From: a virus
DNA: 36,063 nt
IMG/VR virus record: IMGVR_UViG_3300048591_000336
Location: 1 to 36,063 of that record
Strand: one strand, 5' to 3'
Part shown: in pieces, positions 23,714 through 30,245 of the stretch
Layout: every line of letters starts with the position of its first letter
Position numbering within the stretch: position 1 is the stretch's first letter
Notes under the pieces: generated by a model
Seen by the model: the letters and a program-made list of their open reading frames with translations, nothing else
Database searches by the model: none
What the model was told of the DNA's origin: nothing
Translations under genes and position numbers: made by a program

Positions 23714-24646
23714 ATGCTCGCAGAGTTGTTGGAGATGCTCGATAAAATGGAACTCTCGGCGCCGATGTACCGGACGGCGGTGCGGCTGGCGGCGCGGACG
23801 CCGCCCGGCGAAAGCTATGTGCGGCTGAGCTATGCGGAACTGCTGGACGTGGTTGGCACCCAGTCCGACAACACAGTGCGCGGGCATCTGGCCGGGCTGG
23901 CCGGGGCGGGGCTATTCACGTATCAGCGCAATCATAGCATCCATGTGTGGTGGAAGGTGATCGTCACGCGCGCGTCACGCGCGCTGGACGATCAAACGGT
24001 CGTGGACGTGGTGGACGATGTGATCGCTGGACGCGCGTCACGCGCGCTGGACGATCAAACGGTCGTGGACGTGGTGGACGATGTGATCGCTGGACGCGCG
24101 TCACGCGCGCTGGACGATCAACCTTCGCCAGAAGATGAGAAAATTGATCGTGGGACGCGCGTGGCGCGCGCTGGACGCGCGCCACGCGCGTCCCACGATC
24201 ATCCTAATACAACTACAGGTAGGATGGTAGGTAGGAAGGAAGGATCTAATCCTACCTACCTACCTGAAGGGGGTGTGGGGGAAACAGCGCCGGGAACGAC
24301 GACCCGGAGCGAGGCGCAGCAGCAGGCGTTTGCGTTGCTGACCGACCCGGAGGTGGGGTTGGACCTGGGCAGCGCGGCGCTGCTGGCGGTGGAACACCCG
24401 TTCGGCGCGGTGCGCGACCAGGTGTTCCGGTTCGTGAGGGATCGCGCGGCGGGGGCGGTGCGTTCGCCGGCGATCATCAAGACACGGTTGACGCGCGGCT
24501 TTTCGGCCGGGCCGGTGCTGGAGAGTGACCGGCAGACGGCGCTGTGGGCGCGGCACACGACCGAGGCGGAAGAGGCGAAGGAAGCGGCGGAGGAGATTCG
24601 CCGGCGGTACGCACCCGACGAGTACCGAAACATCATTCTGGGGTGA
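23714..24646 (+). CDS. Putative replication initiator (lambda O-like layout), 310 aa
   Basis: ATG 23714 starts 3 bases after the previous stop, within AGAGTAGGCG. Residues about 15-80 form a winged helix-turn-helix (LSYAELLDVVGTQSDNTVRGHLAGLAGAGLFTYQRN). The middle (about 86-137) is 2.4 copies of a 21-residue repeat encoded by a 63-bp DNA repeat. Residues about 144-163 are encoded by a 26-bp-arm palindrome. The C-terminal ~110 residues are helical (LLAVEHPFGAVRDQVFRFV, TEAEEAKEAAEEIRRRY). An N-terminal DNA-binding domain, repeats inside the gene and a separate C-terminal domain copy the plan of phage initiators whose origin lies in their own gene. The replication role is inferred. Confidence 0.6.
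   Translation: MLAELLEMLDKMELSAPMYRTAVRLAARTPPGESYVRLSYAELLDVVGTQSDNTVRGHLAGLAGAGLFTYQRNHSIHVWWKVIVTRASRALDDQTVVDVVDDVIAGRASRALDDQTVVDVVDDVIAGRASRALDDQPSPEDEKIDRGTRVARAGRAPRASHDHPNTTTGRMVGRKEGSNPTYLPEGGVGETAPGTTTRSEAQQQAFALLTDPEVGLDLGSAALLAVEHPFGAVRDQVFRFVRDRAAGAVRSPAIIKTRLTRGFSAGPVLESDRQTALWARHTTEAEEAKEAAEEIRRRYAPDEYRNIILG
23971..24122. repeat. Iteron-like tandem repeats, 63-bp unit x 2.4, candidate origin
   Basis: Units begin at 23971, 24034 and 24097 and are identical until the third diverges at about 24122. Each carries the near-palindrome GCGCGTCACGCGCGC. They lie inside the initiator-like gene between its DNA-binding and C-terminal parts. Confidence 0.7.
24145..24201. repeat. Perfect 26-bp-arm hairpin with 5-base loop, candidate origin element
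   Basis: Arms 24145-24170 and 24176-24201 are exact reverse complements around CTGGA. The arms are built of GCGCG and GTGGGAC modules also seen in the adjacent 63-bp repeats. It is the strongest hairpin in the window. It lies within the coding frame and encodes an Arg/Ala/Gly linker. Confidence 0.85.
24226..24260. repeat. 11-bp inverted repeat of GGTA/TACC units
   Basis: GGTAGGTAGGA (24226-24236) pairs with 24250-24260 around a 13-base spacer, 25 bases after the large hairpin. This purine/pyrimidine-biased stretch is poorer in GC than its surroundings and could be part of an origin unwinding region. Confidence 0.6.
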
Positions 24647-24650
24647 TGCG

Positions 24651-24743
24651 ATGTTCTCCAGCAGGCTGGGGGAAGTGGTGTTGTTGTTCGGGTCGGTTTC
24701 GTTGGTGCTGCTGCTGCTGTGGCTGATTGGGTGGCCGTGGTGA
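24651..24743 (+). CDS. Tiny hydrophobic peptide (30 aa), uncertain
   Basis: ATG 24651 is 4 bases after the initiator-like stop, with GGGGTGA as a weak ribosome site. The product is a short charged start followed by one hydrophobic run (VVLLFGSVSLVLLLLWLIGWPW). It could be a one-helix membrane peptide or a chance frame. Confidence 0.4.
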   Translation: MFSSRLGEVVLLFGSVSLVLLLLWLIGWPW

Positions 24744-24764
24744 TAGTGAAAAATAGGGGGCGAG

Positions 24765-24878
24765 ATGGCAAGGCGAGAGACTCCAGATATTCTAGGGAAA
24801 ATTGATGTGCTGGGCAATGAGAAGGTGCAACGCTCTGCGGCGATCACAGGAGGGCAGGATGCGCAGACGGACGCCTGA
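24765..24878 (+). CDS. Small peptide (37 aa) overlapping the ParB-like start, uncertain
   Basis: ATG 24765 follows AGGGGGCG. The 37-residue frame (MARRETPDILGKIDVLGN...) ends at 24878, 20 bases inside the next gene. It may be a leader for translational coupling of the ParB-like gene. No homology was recognised. Confidence 0.35.
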   Translation: MARRETPDILGKIDVLGNEKVQRSAAITGGQDAQTDA

Positions 24879-26052
24879 TTATCCGACGTTGCAACCGGTC
24901 GAGCAGCAGCCAGACGACAATAGCGCGCCCAGCGATGTGCTGGGGGCGATCCTGGGGGGAACGAATAGCAAGCGGCTGATGGGGATGGACATCCGCACGG
25001 ACGGCGGAACGCAGCCACGTGCCGGGCTGGATGCTAAATATGTGGATGCGCTGGTGGAGGATATCCAGGCCGGCGCGCTGCTGCCGCCGATCGATGTGAT
25101 GTACGACGGCACGTGTTACTGGTTGTTCGACGGTTTCCATCGGCTGGCGGCGCAGTGGAAGATCGCCGGCGAAAAGGTGCTCTATGTGGACGCACGCGTC
25201 CATATGGGGAGCCAGGCTGATGCACAGTGGGCCAGCTACGCTGCGAACAAGAGCCACGGGCTGCGCCGCTCGAACGAAGACAAGAAACGGGCAGTGCTGG
25301 CCGCGCTGCGCCACCCGAACGGGGCGAGCCGGGCAAACCGGGAGATTGCCCGGCACCTGGGGGTAGACGAGAAGACGATCCGTTTCTATCGTGAGGGTCT
25401 GGAATCGACTGCGGAAATTACGCAGTCGAACGAGCGGGTCGGGGCAGACGGTCGGAGGATTGATACGACGAAGATTGGGGCAAGGCCATATGCGCCGATC
25501 TGGGAAATCCAGAACTGCGTTCGGGAAGGGCTGCGGAAGTTTACGCCGCGGCAGATACGCATCTCTGCCGCGGAGCGAAGTGGCGTGCCCTGGACTGATT
25601 CAGCGCAGGCGCTCGATGGCGCCGGCCTGCGCTACCGACAGAATGACCTGGTGCAGGCGCTGAATAATCAAGCCGACATGTTCGAACACACGGAGCGCCC
25701 GTCACCGCCACTAGAGGTGGCCAGCGGGGCTGAGCCGGTGGCGGCGGAGTTTGCAGCCACCTTCGAGACCAGCGAGGTGCAGGTGACACCGGGATCTGAG
25801 GCAGTTGCCAAACAGATGTATGTCCCCGAATTTGGCGAACCGCTCAGCCTGAAGCAGGAATTGCGGATGTACGCCGCAAAATTTCGAGACCTGTTAGGCG
25901 AGACGGAATATCTCGATGGCAGCCTGCGTCGCTGGGGTGATCTGACGGGGCGGCACCTGGCGACGGCGGAGGCCAAGCGGGGGCTGCGAAAGATGTTGGA
26001 GATTACGGAGCAGGAGCTGGCGCTGCTGGGTGGGGAGGGGGTGGAGAAATGA
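24859..26052 (+). CDS. ParB/KorB-like DNA-binding protein (397 aa)
   Basis: ATG 24859 is chosen for the AGGAGGGC ribosome site immediately upstream. Residues about 56-125 form a ParB/sulfiredoxin-like domain (AKYVDALVEDIQAGALLPPIDV, then the box WLFDGFHRLAAQW with the conserved G..R..A). Residues about 158-180 are a helix-turn-helix (ANREIARHLGVDEKTIRFYREGLE), and the C-terminal part is helical. Such proteins bind palindromic centromere or operator sites for partition or gene control. No ParA ATPase is encoded beside it, so regulation (KorB-like), or use of a host ParA, should be considered. The gene contains a 23-base palindrome (25406-25428) that recurs in the giant gene and is a candidate binding site. 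Confidence 0.75.
   Translation: MRRRTPDYPTLQPVEQQPDDNSAPSDVLGAILGGTNSKRLMGMDIRTDGGTQPRAGLDAKYVDALVEDIQAGALLPPIDVMYDGTCYWLFDGFHRLAAQWKIAGEKVLYVDARVHMGSQADAQWASYAANKSHGLRRSNEDKKRAVLAALRHPNGASRANREIARHLGVDEKTIRFYREGLESTAEITQSNERVGADGRRIDTTKIGARPYAPIWEIQNCVREGLRKFTPRQIRISAAERSGVPWTDSAQALDGAGLRYRQNDLVQALNNQADMFEHTERPSPPLEVASGAEPVAAEFAATFETSEVQVTPGSEAVAKQMYVPEFGEPLSLKQELRMYAAKFRDLLGETEYLDGSLRRWGDLTGRHLATAEAKRGLRKMLEITEQELALLGGEGVEK
25406..25428. repeat. 23-base palindrome, copy B, inside the ParB-like gene
   Basis: CGACTGCG and CGCAGTCG (8-base arms) surround GAAATTA. 21 of 23 bases match 8694-8716. The site lies just after the helix-turn-helix coding region. Confidence 0.65.
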
Positions 26053-26144
26053 GGTTGTCCATCCGTTTGGGTGACGAACCTGATTTTGCGTGGAGTGATG
26101 TCGACATCAAGAATCGACGAACGCTGAGGATGGAGTTTGTATGA
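26049..26144 (+). CDS. Small protein (31 aa) between ParB-like and Lar-like genes
   Basis: ATG 26049 overlaps the previous stop (ATGA) and its own stop overlaps the next start (ATGA), with GGAG upstream. The product MRLSIRLGDEPDFAWSDVD... is acidic then basic. Double coupling makes it likely to be translated. Function unknown. Confidence 0.5.
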   Translation: MRLSIRLGDEPDFAWSDVDIKNRRTLRMEFV

Positions 26145-26422
26145 GTGCTTTGATTTTTGGCAGCCCGGAGGCGAATCGAATCGCAAAGCGGATGCGGTTC
26201 TGTGAGTCGTTGGAACCATGCCCGCTGTGCGGGCGCGCACCGACGGTTAAGGAGAAGAGCTTCCCGTCGCTAATGTTGTATCAGGTGCGCTGCCCCGATA
26301 CTTCCTGCTGCGAATTACAGGAGGATTTCAGGGCAGACGCCGGCGGAGAACGCTGGGGAACGACATTGGATGACGCTCGTGCGGCGTGGAGGACGTGGTG
26401 TAGGTATACGGAAAGGAAGTAG
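26141..26422 (+). CDS. Lar-like zinc-ribbon protein (93 aa), putative restriction alleviation
   Basis: ATG 26141 overlaps the previous stop, with GAGGATGGAG upstream. LEPCPLCGRAP (Cys pair, about residues 25-35), YQVRCPDTSCCEL (second Cys cluster, about 48-60) and DDARAAWRTW at the C-terminus follow the Lar family plan (LKPCPFCG, VxCxxCG, EAIxAWN). Lar proteins are small zinc ribbons linked to relief of type I restriction. Many phage relatives have unknown roles. The context in an early operon fits a host-defence function. Confidence 0.65.
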   Translation: MSALIFGSPEANRIAKRMRFCESLEPCPLCGRAPTVKEKSFPSLMLYQVRCPDTSCCELQEDFRADAGGERWGTTLDDARAAWRTWCRYTERK

Positions 26423-26424
26423 AG

Positions 26425-26754
26425 ATGGATGCGCAGGAAGACAAGGCGACAGGGGAACAAGGAGAAGGGGAGAGGGGGAGACTTTCGGCGTTGGCGTTGG
26501 CGTTGGTGCGGATCGAACGCTTCGAGCACGAGTTGAGCTTATGCGACCAAAAGGCGGCGTGGACGCAGGGCAATTTGATCGAGGCGGAGCAGTTATATCG
26601 AGCGACGCAGTTACGGGAGCTGGCGGCGATTGCGATGGAGGTGCGAGACCTGCACGCCGATCACATTCGAGTGGCAAACTCTTTGACGGAATGGCTGGAT
26701 GCTATTGACAGCCGGCTGATCGCGGTGGAGGAGGCGATTCAGAACTCGAAGTAG
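26425..26754 (+). CDS. Small helical protein (109 aa), unknown
   Basis: ATG 26425 follows GGAAAGGAAG. After an acidic, low-complexity start (DAQEDKATGEQGEGERG) the protein is a continuous set of helices (RIERFEHELSLCDQKAAW, LIEAEQLYRATQLRELAAIAMEV, WLDAIDSRLIAVEEAIQ) with coiled-coil character. It is the last gene before a cluster of hairpins and a terminator, so it probably closes the ParB-like operon. No family was recognised. Confidence 0.6.
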   Translation: MDAQEDKATGEQGEGERGRLSALALALVRIERFEHELSLCDQKAAWTQGNLIEAEQLYRATQLRELAAIAMEVRDLHADHIRVANSLTEWLDAIDSRLIAVEEAIQNSK

Positions 26755-26759
26755 GGAAA

Positions 26760-26818
26760 CCCCTGGCCGTGGTTACGACACGGCCAGGGGAACATTAGCG
26801 GGTGTGGATGGCACCCGC
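26760..26818. other. Two hairpins in the 26755-26887 gap
   Basis: Hairpin one: a 12-bp perfect stem (26760-26771 with 26779-26790) and a 7-base loop, no T tract. Hairpin two: GCGGGTG (26798-26804) with CACCCGC (26812-26818) and a 7-base loop. Together with the terminator at 26836 they make three stems in 100 bases, resembling a structured leader or an RNA element. Confidence 0.6.
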
Positions 26819-26835
26819 GGCACTGAGTATATCAG

Positions 26836-26864
26836 GCGCATTGCACCATCCGCAATGCGCTTTT
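26836..26864 (+). terminator. Intrinsic terminator before the FtsK-like gene
   Basis: GCGCATTGC (26836-26844) and GCAATGCGC (26852-26860) form a perfect 9-bp stem with a 7-base loop, followed by TTTTGTATTGG. It lies 24 bases before the FtsK-like start, so it may be an attenuator for that gene. Confidence 0.7.
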
Positions 26865-26887
26865 GTATTGGATCGGGAGGCTGGGCA

Positions 26888-28231
26888 ATGGCTAGGCAAA
26901 TGGACGGGATGGAACAGCAGTTGCTGGGGGAGATTAAGCTAATCAATCGAACGCTGAGCGCGTTCGGGATTGATGCGGGGACGAAGCCGGGGTGGACGAC
27001 GGTGGCGGGTTCGTCGTTTGTGGCGTACGGGCTGCGGACGGGCGCCACGCAGCGGATCAGCGAGATCAGCCGGGTGCTGCCGGAGTTGAGCGAGCGACTG
27101 AGTGCGGCGCGGCGCCGACCCACGCCGGTGCGGTTGCGGGAGATGCCGTTGGCGCTGGAGGTGATACACCCGGAGCCACAGCCATTGGACTGGCGCAGCG
27201 CTACGCTGCGGATCGGCGCTGGCCGGATGCTGGCCGGACGCAATTATGGAGTATCGCCGACGCAGGATTGCGTGATCGACCTGGACGCCAAGCCGCATTT
27301 GCTGGTGGCCGGGACGACGGGCAGCGGCAAGAGCACGATACTGCGCATGGTGCTGGCGTCGCTGGCCTACAGCACGGCGCCGGATGTTCTGCGGATCGTT
27401 CTGGTGGATCGGAAGAACGAAGATCTGGTGCCCTTTGGCGCGCTGCCGCACGTGGATGCAATGGCGTGGACGGCGGGGGACGCACGCCAGGCAATTGCAG
27501 GCGTGCACGCTGAGATGCAGCGGCGCGTCGAGCGCGGCCGGGGGGAGTGGCCGCGGCTGGTGCTGGTGATCGATGAGTTAGCGCAGGTGGATCAGGCGTC
27601 GCTCGATCTGCTGGCGGCGATCCTGGCGGTCGGGCGCAGCAAGTGGGTGCATGTGGTGGCGGCGACGCAACACCCGACCGTGAAATTGATTGGCGACAAA
27701 TCAAATTACGCGGTGCGGCTTGTCGGCCAGGTGGTGGACGGGGCGACGGCGGCGATTGCGTCGGGGCGGCGCGGCACGGGGGCGGAGTTGTTGCCCGGCG
27801 CCGGGGCGTTCCTGTATGTGGATGGGGCGACGCTGGAGAGGTTGCAGGCGTACAACCTGACGGCGCAGGCGACGGCGGCATTGGTGGCGGCGATCTGTGA
27901 CAAGTGGTGCGGAGTTGCACCGCTTGCACCAGTGCGCACCGGTGCGGAGATGCAGATTGTGTCTGTGGCGCCACAGATCGAGGAGCTTGCACCGGTGCGC
28001 ACCGGTGCGGAGGTAATGCGGTTTCCGATTGCGCGGCGGGCGCCGACGGCGGCGGAGGTCGTCGAGATTCGGCGGCTGCGGGGCGAGCTGGGGAGTTTGA
28101 ATCAGACGATCCGCGCGGTGTACGGGTCGAAATCGAGCGATACGCATCGTTGGATCAGCGAGGCGCTGGCGACGGAAGAGCCGATCGCCAATACGCCAGC
28201 GCCAATTATATCGATGCGGAGGGGGGCGTGA
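26888..28231 (+). CDS. FtsK/SpoIIIE-type DNA translocase (447 aa)
   Basis: ATG 26888 follows GGGAGG. An in-frame start at 26804 would place the terminator inside the gene. The N-terminal ~90 residues lack strong membrane helices. The motor domain has Walker A GTTGSGKST (about residues 142-150), VDRKNEDLVPF, Walker B LVLVIDEL (about 224-230), ATQHPTVKLIG and AIASGRRGTGAELLPGAGAFLYV, all typical of the FtsK-HerA motor. The C-terminal part has LAPVRTGAE twice and a winged-helix-like end (TAAEVVEIRRLRGELGSLNQTIRAVYG). Length and single motor domain resemble mobile-element translocases rather than the chromosomal 800-residue FtsK. It may move phage DNA, for example in transfer, segregation or resolution. 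The next gene overlaps by GTGA. Confidence 0.8.
   Translation: MARQMDGMEQQLLGEIKLINRTLSAFGIDAGTKPGWTTVAGSSFVAYGLRTGATQRISEISRVLPELSERLSAARRRPTPVRLREMPLALEVIHPEPQPLDWRSATLRIGAGRMLAGRNYGVSPTQDCVIDLDAKPHLLVAGTTGSGKSTILRMVLASLAYSTAPDVLRIVLVDRKNEDLVPFGALPHVDAMAWTAGDARQAIAGVHAEMQRRVERGRGEWPRLVLVIDELAQVDQASLDLLAAILAVGRSKWVHVVAATQHPTVKLIGDKSNYAVRLVGQVVDGATAAIASGRRGTGAELLPGAGAFLYVDGATLERLQAYNLTAQATAALVAAICDKWCGVAPLAPVRTGAEMQIVSVAPQIEELAPVRTGAEVMRFPIARRAPTAAEVVEIRRLRGELGSLNQTIRAVYGSKSSDTHRWISEALATEEPIANTPAPIISMRRGA
27989..28008. repeat. 20-base perfect palindrome in the FtsK-like gene
   Basis: GCACCGGTGC twice in tandem makes a fully symmetric 20-mer. It encodes part of the second LAPVRTGAE repeat; the first copy (about 27925-27947) differs in one base and is imperfect. 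Confidence 0.6.
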
Positions 28232-28839
28232 GGCCGTATCTGGGGATCGACGGGGGACACTGGTCGGATGGGCTAATTGGGGCGATGGCGCCGGCGAGCG
28301 ATGGGCCGCTGCCGGCAGATGAGGTGGGGGAAGAGGAGATGCCAGAACTACGTCCACGTGATGGCTGGCGCCAACTGCGGTGGATTCAGAGCAACCGGCC
28401 GGGGATGGATGCCGAGCATTTGATGCGGCGGTATGGTGTTCCGATCAGAGATCGGTGTTATCCGCTACAGGGGCCGGTGCGCGGGAAAGAAGTCGGGTTC
28501 GACGTGCCGGCGCGTCAGGCGGCGTGGGCAGAGTATCTACTTTGCCGGGCCGGGTTTGCGCTGACGACGCCACTGCTCGATGAGCGCAACCAGGCGGCGC
28601 TGGAGCGGGCGCACAGTGAGGGCGCCAGCCGCCCCGTTGGTGGCGGGCGGATCCGGCGGCAGGGGATTGTAGCGAAGTATTACGGATTTATGGACGAGCT
28701 GCTTGGTGTGGGGGAAAATGGCCGGGAACGGACGGCGCCGATGCAGACGAGTTGGCAGCGGAGAATTGCAGGAAACGAGAGGCGAGGGGCGAGGGGTGTC
28801 CGTGGGTGGCTTTATCGGATTTTTGGGGTGACATTATGA
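28228..28839 (+). CDS. Unknown early protein (203 aa)
   Basis: The start is GTG 28228, overlapping the FtsK-like stop (GTGA) and preceded by GGAGGGGG. The N-terminus is acidic (PLPADEVGEEEMPEL). The middle has WRQLRWIQSNRPGMDAEHLMRRYGVPIR and a helical basic part with RQAAWAEYLLCRAGF. The C-terminal ~25 residues (NERRGARGVRGWLYRIF) are encoded by the GGGGCGA heptamer tract, which may have extended the gene. Coupling to the FtsK-like gene suggests a partner role. No family was recognised. Confidence 0.6.
   Translation: MRPYLGIDGGHWSDGLIGAMAPASDGPLPADEVGEEEMPELRPRDGWRQLRWIQSNRPGMDAEHLMRRYGVPIRDRCYPLQGPVRGKEVGFDVPARQAAWAEYLLCRAGFALTTPLLDERNQAALERAHSEGASRPVGGGRIRRQGIVAKYYGFMDELLGVGENGRERTAPMQTSWQRRIAGNERRGARGVRGWLYRIFGVTL
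28781..28797. repeat. GGGGCGA heptamer tract near the end of the 28228 gene
   Basis: About two and a half units, translated as RRGARG near the C-terminus. Confidence 0.75.
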
Positions 28840-29366
28840 ATCAGAATGACGATATTGCGCTGGAGCATGAGATCTCGGCGCTACGGACGGCGAATTTGTG
28901 GGCGAAGGTGGCGTTGATGCTGCTGGGGTTGATCGGCATGGGGGCGTTGGTATGGGTGATCGATCATTATTTTGGGGCGCCCGGTGTGCGGGTTTTCCTC
29001 GTCGCCGCCGGGGTGATCGGTTTGGTGATGCTGATCTATATCATGAGTATCGGAGTATCGGCGGTGTTTGGGCGGCAGGCGATGGCGCATCATGATGCTG
29101 TGCTGCAGGGGCTGATTGCGTTCCAGCGGGCGGATGATTACGGCGAGGTAGCCCGCAGCGTCGCCACCGGCATGAGTGGGGCTATCCGCTCCGGCAACCA
29201 GATCGACGCGCGTGTGTTGCAGATTGCCAACCAGATCGCCCGGCAGCAGAGCGCCCAGCTCGCCGACAGCCAGCGCCAGCAGCAGGCGCAACTCCCGCCC
29301 GGCTGGGCCATGACCGACGAGCCGGGCGAGCAGGATGCCGACGCGCAATTCCGTTGGATCCAATGA
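28836..29366 (+). CDS. Two-helix membrane protein with Gln-rich tail (176 aa)
   Basis: ATG 28836 overlaps the previous stop (ATGA). A short acidic N-terminus is followed by two hydrophobic helices at about residues 22-46 (VALMLLGLIGMGALVWVI) and 52-76 (VRVFLVAAGVIGLVMLIYIM). The cytoplasmic-like tail has a helical Gln-rich part (IANQIARQQSAQLADSQRQQQAQL). Codon use changes near 29150: upstream third positions favour G, downstream they favour C, so the tail may come from another source. Unknown function. Confidence 0.65.
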   Translation: MNQNDDIALEHEISALRTANLWAKVALMLLGLIGMGALVWVIDHYFGAPGVRVFLVAAGVIGLVMLIYIMSIGVSAVFGRQAMAHHDAVLQGLIAFQRADDYGEVARSVATGMSGAIRSGNQIDARVLQIANQIARQQSAQLADSQRQQQAQLPPGWAMTDEPGEQDADAQFRWIQ

Positions 29367-29506
29367 GCAAGCGCGGCAAGCCCGGCCGCCACCGCTGGAT
29401 CATCAGCGACTGGCTCGACACTGACGGCGATGACTTCTGGCTGACGATCATTGCCGTGGTAGGCTGGCTCCTACTGATCATCATCGTCATTCTGCAGCCG
29501 GCATGA
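29363..29506 (+). CDS. One-helix small membrane protein (47 aa)
   Basis: ATG 29363 overlaps the previous stop (ATGA). A basic N-terminus (MSKRGKPGRHRW), an acidic patch (DTDGDD) and one hydrophobic helix (FWLTIIAVVGWLLLIIIVIL) are visible. Coupling to the preceding membrane protein suggests they act together. The gene lies inside the C-rich codon-use block 29150-29650. Confidence 0.6.
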   Translation: MSKRGKPGRHRWIISDWLDTDGDDFWLTIIAVVGWLLLIIIVILQPA

Positions 29507-29528
29507 CGATCAATCGAGGATAGACACC

Positions 29529-29750
29529 ATGCTCCTGAGTCAGGCAATCGACGCCCTCGTCACCGCCACCATCGCCGACGGCCGCAGCGACCGCACTGTG
29601 GATGGCTACCGGCGCACGCTGGCCTACCTGCGCGGCCGGTCGAAAAAGATTAGCCACGTGTTTAGCCCTGCACGATCTTCAAGATCGTGCAGGGCTTTTT
29701 TGTTGGGGCGTAGGGTTGGGCGGGGGGTAGCACGGACGTTCCGAACGTGA
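29529..29750 (+). pseudogene. Integrase N-terminal fragment (core-binding domain remnant)
   Basis: ATG 29529 opens MLLSQAIDALVTATIADGRS followed by DRTVDGYRRTLAYLRGR, the typical start of a tyrosine-recombinase SAM-like core-binding domain (compare the main integrase from residue 3). After about residue 38 the similarity stops, and the frame runs through a strong terminator hairpin to 29750. The catalytic domain is missing. It is probably a remnant of an earlier integrase or of a recombination event, although a short truncated product cannot be excluded. Confidence 0.6.
29664..29701 (+). terminator. Strong intrinsic terminator
   Basis: A 14-bp perfect stem (29664-29677 with 29683-29696) with loop TTCAA, extendable by two A-T pairs, is followed by a run of six T (29696-29701). 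It ends the early operon just before promoter P5. Confidence 0.85.
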
Positions 29751-29756
29751 TACTAT
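29728..29756 (+). promoter_or_regulatory. Phage promoter P5 (TAGCAC-17-TACTAT) with operator-like palindrome
   Basis: GGGGTAGCAC, a 17-base spacer and TACTAT (29751-29756) match the P1-P4 family. The spacer contains a perfect palindrome ACGTTC-C-GAACGT (29736-29748), half of which (GAACGT) is also in P4. It is followed by a hairpin and the holin-like gene and probably starts late transcription toward the terminase. Confidence 0.65.
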
Positions 29757-29774
29757 CAGAGAGACAACCAGGGG

Positions 29775-29808
29775 GGCGGGTGCCCGGTGGGGCATCCGCC
29801 TTGGTTTT
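29775..29808 (+). terminator. 11-bp hairpin plus TTGGTTTT directly after P5
   Basis: Arms 29775-29785 and 29790-29800 pair over 11 positions (one G-T) with a 4-base loop, followed by TTGGTTTT. The hairpin starts about 12 bases after the expected transcription start, as at P4. It is an attenuator or 5' stabiliser candidate. Confidence 0.55.
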
Positions 29809-29860
29809 CCCCCCGCCGGCCCGCCATCCCGCCTAATCTGTTGTGGTCGAGGTGGACGCT

Positions 29861-30076
29861 ATGGACGAGACGCCGGCATTTTTACCAGAGCCTGTAAAAA
29901 AAGATGTGTGGATCTACCGGATGGTGGTCGGGGCGCTAGCGCTGGTGGCGCTGGTGACAGTGCTGGGTGGCATCGGCCTGGCGTTTACGGGCGGTGAGAT
30001 TCCGTCCAGTGTGATTGCGCTGGGTTCGGCGGCGATTGGTGCGCTGGCCGGTCTGCTGGCGCCGTCGCCATCCTAA
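29861..30076 (+). CDS. Holin-like small membrane protein (71 aa)
   Basis: ATG 29861 is preferred to the in-frame GTG 29843; GAGGTGG lies just upstream. A short acidic N-terminus is followed by two hydrophobic helices, about residues 20-44 (VVGALALVALVTVLGGIGLAF) and 50-68 (SSVIALGSAAIGALAGLLA). Size and two-helix layout fit class II holins, and the gene is first in the late transcript from P5. No endolysin lies beside it, so the holin call stays tentative. Confidence 0.5.
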   Translation: MDETPAFLPEPVKKDVWIYRMVVGALALVALVTVLGGIGLAFTGGEIPSSVIALGSAAIGALAGLLAPSPS

Positions 30077-30123
30077 TTGTTGCTTTACGCCTGGGTTTCT
30101 CCTTGTGGTGGATAACGGTACGG

Positions 30124-30155
30124 CGAAAGGGCGGCGCTTATGCGTCGCCCTTTCG
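30124..30155. terminator. 14-bp hairpin after the holin-like gene
   Basis: Arms 30124-30137 and 30142-30155 pair over 14 positions (one G-T) with loop TTAT. No long T run follows. The surrounding gap 30077-30245 otherwise shows no open frame and no clear promoter. Confidence 0.55.
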
Positions 30156-30245
30156 TATAGACATGAGTGAGGCAGAAGCAAACCCAGGGGGCGCCTGCGT
30201 CGCCCTGGCTCGGTAGGTTGATGTTTTCCTGAGTAGAACTTGAGT

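Noticed and set aside
23971-24122. CRISPR array
   Set aside because: The repeats are contiguous 63-bp units without variable spacers, lie in an open frame, and no cas genes are near.
27904-28227. Extended start for the 28228 gene inside the FtsK-like gene
   Set aside because: The upstream part is Cys/Arg-rich out-of-frame translation of the FtsK-like gene. GTG 28228 has a good ribosome site and the usual GTGA overlap.
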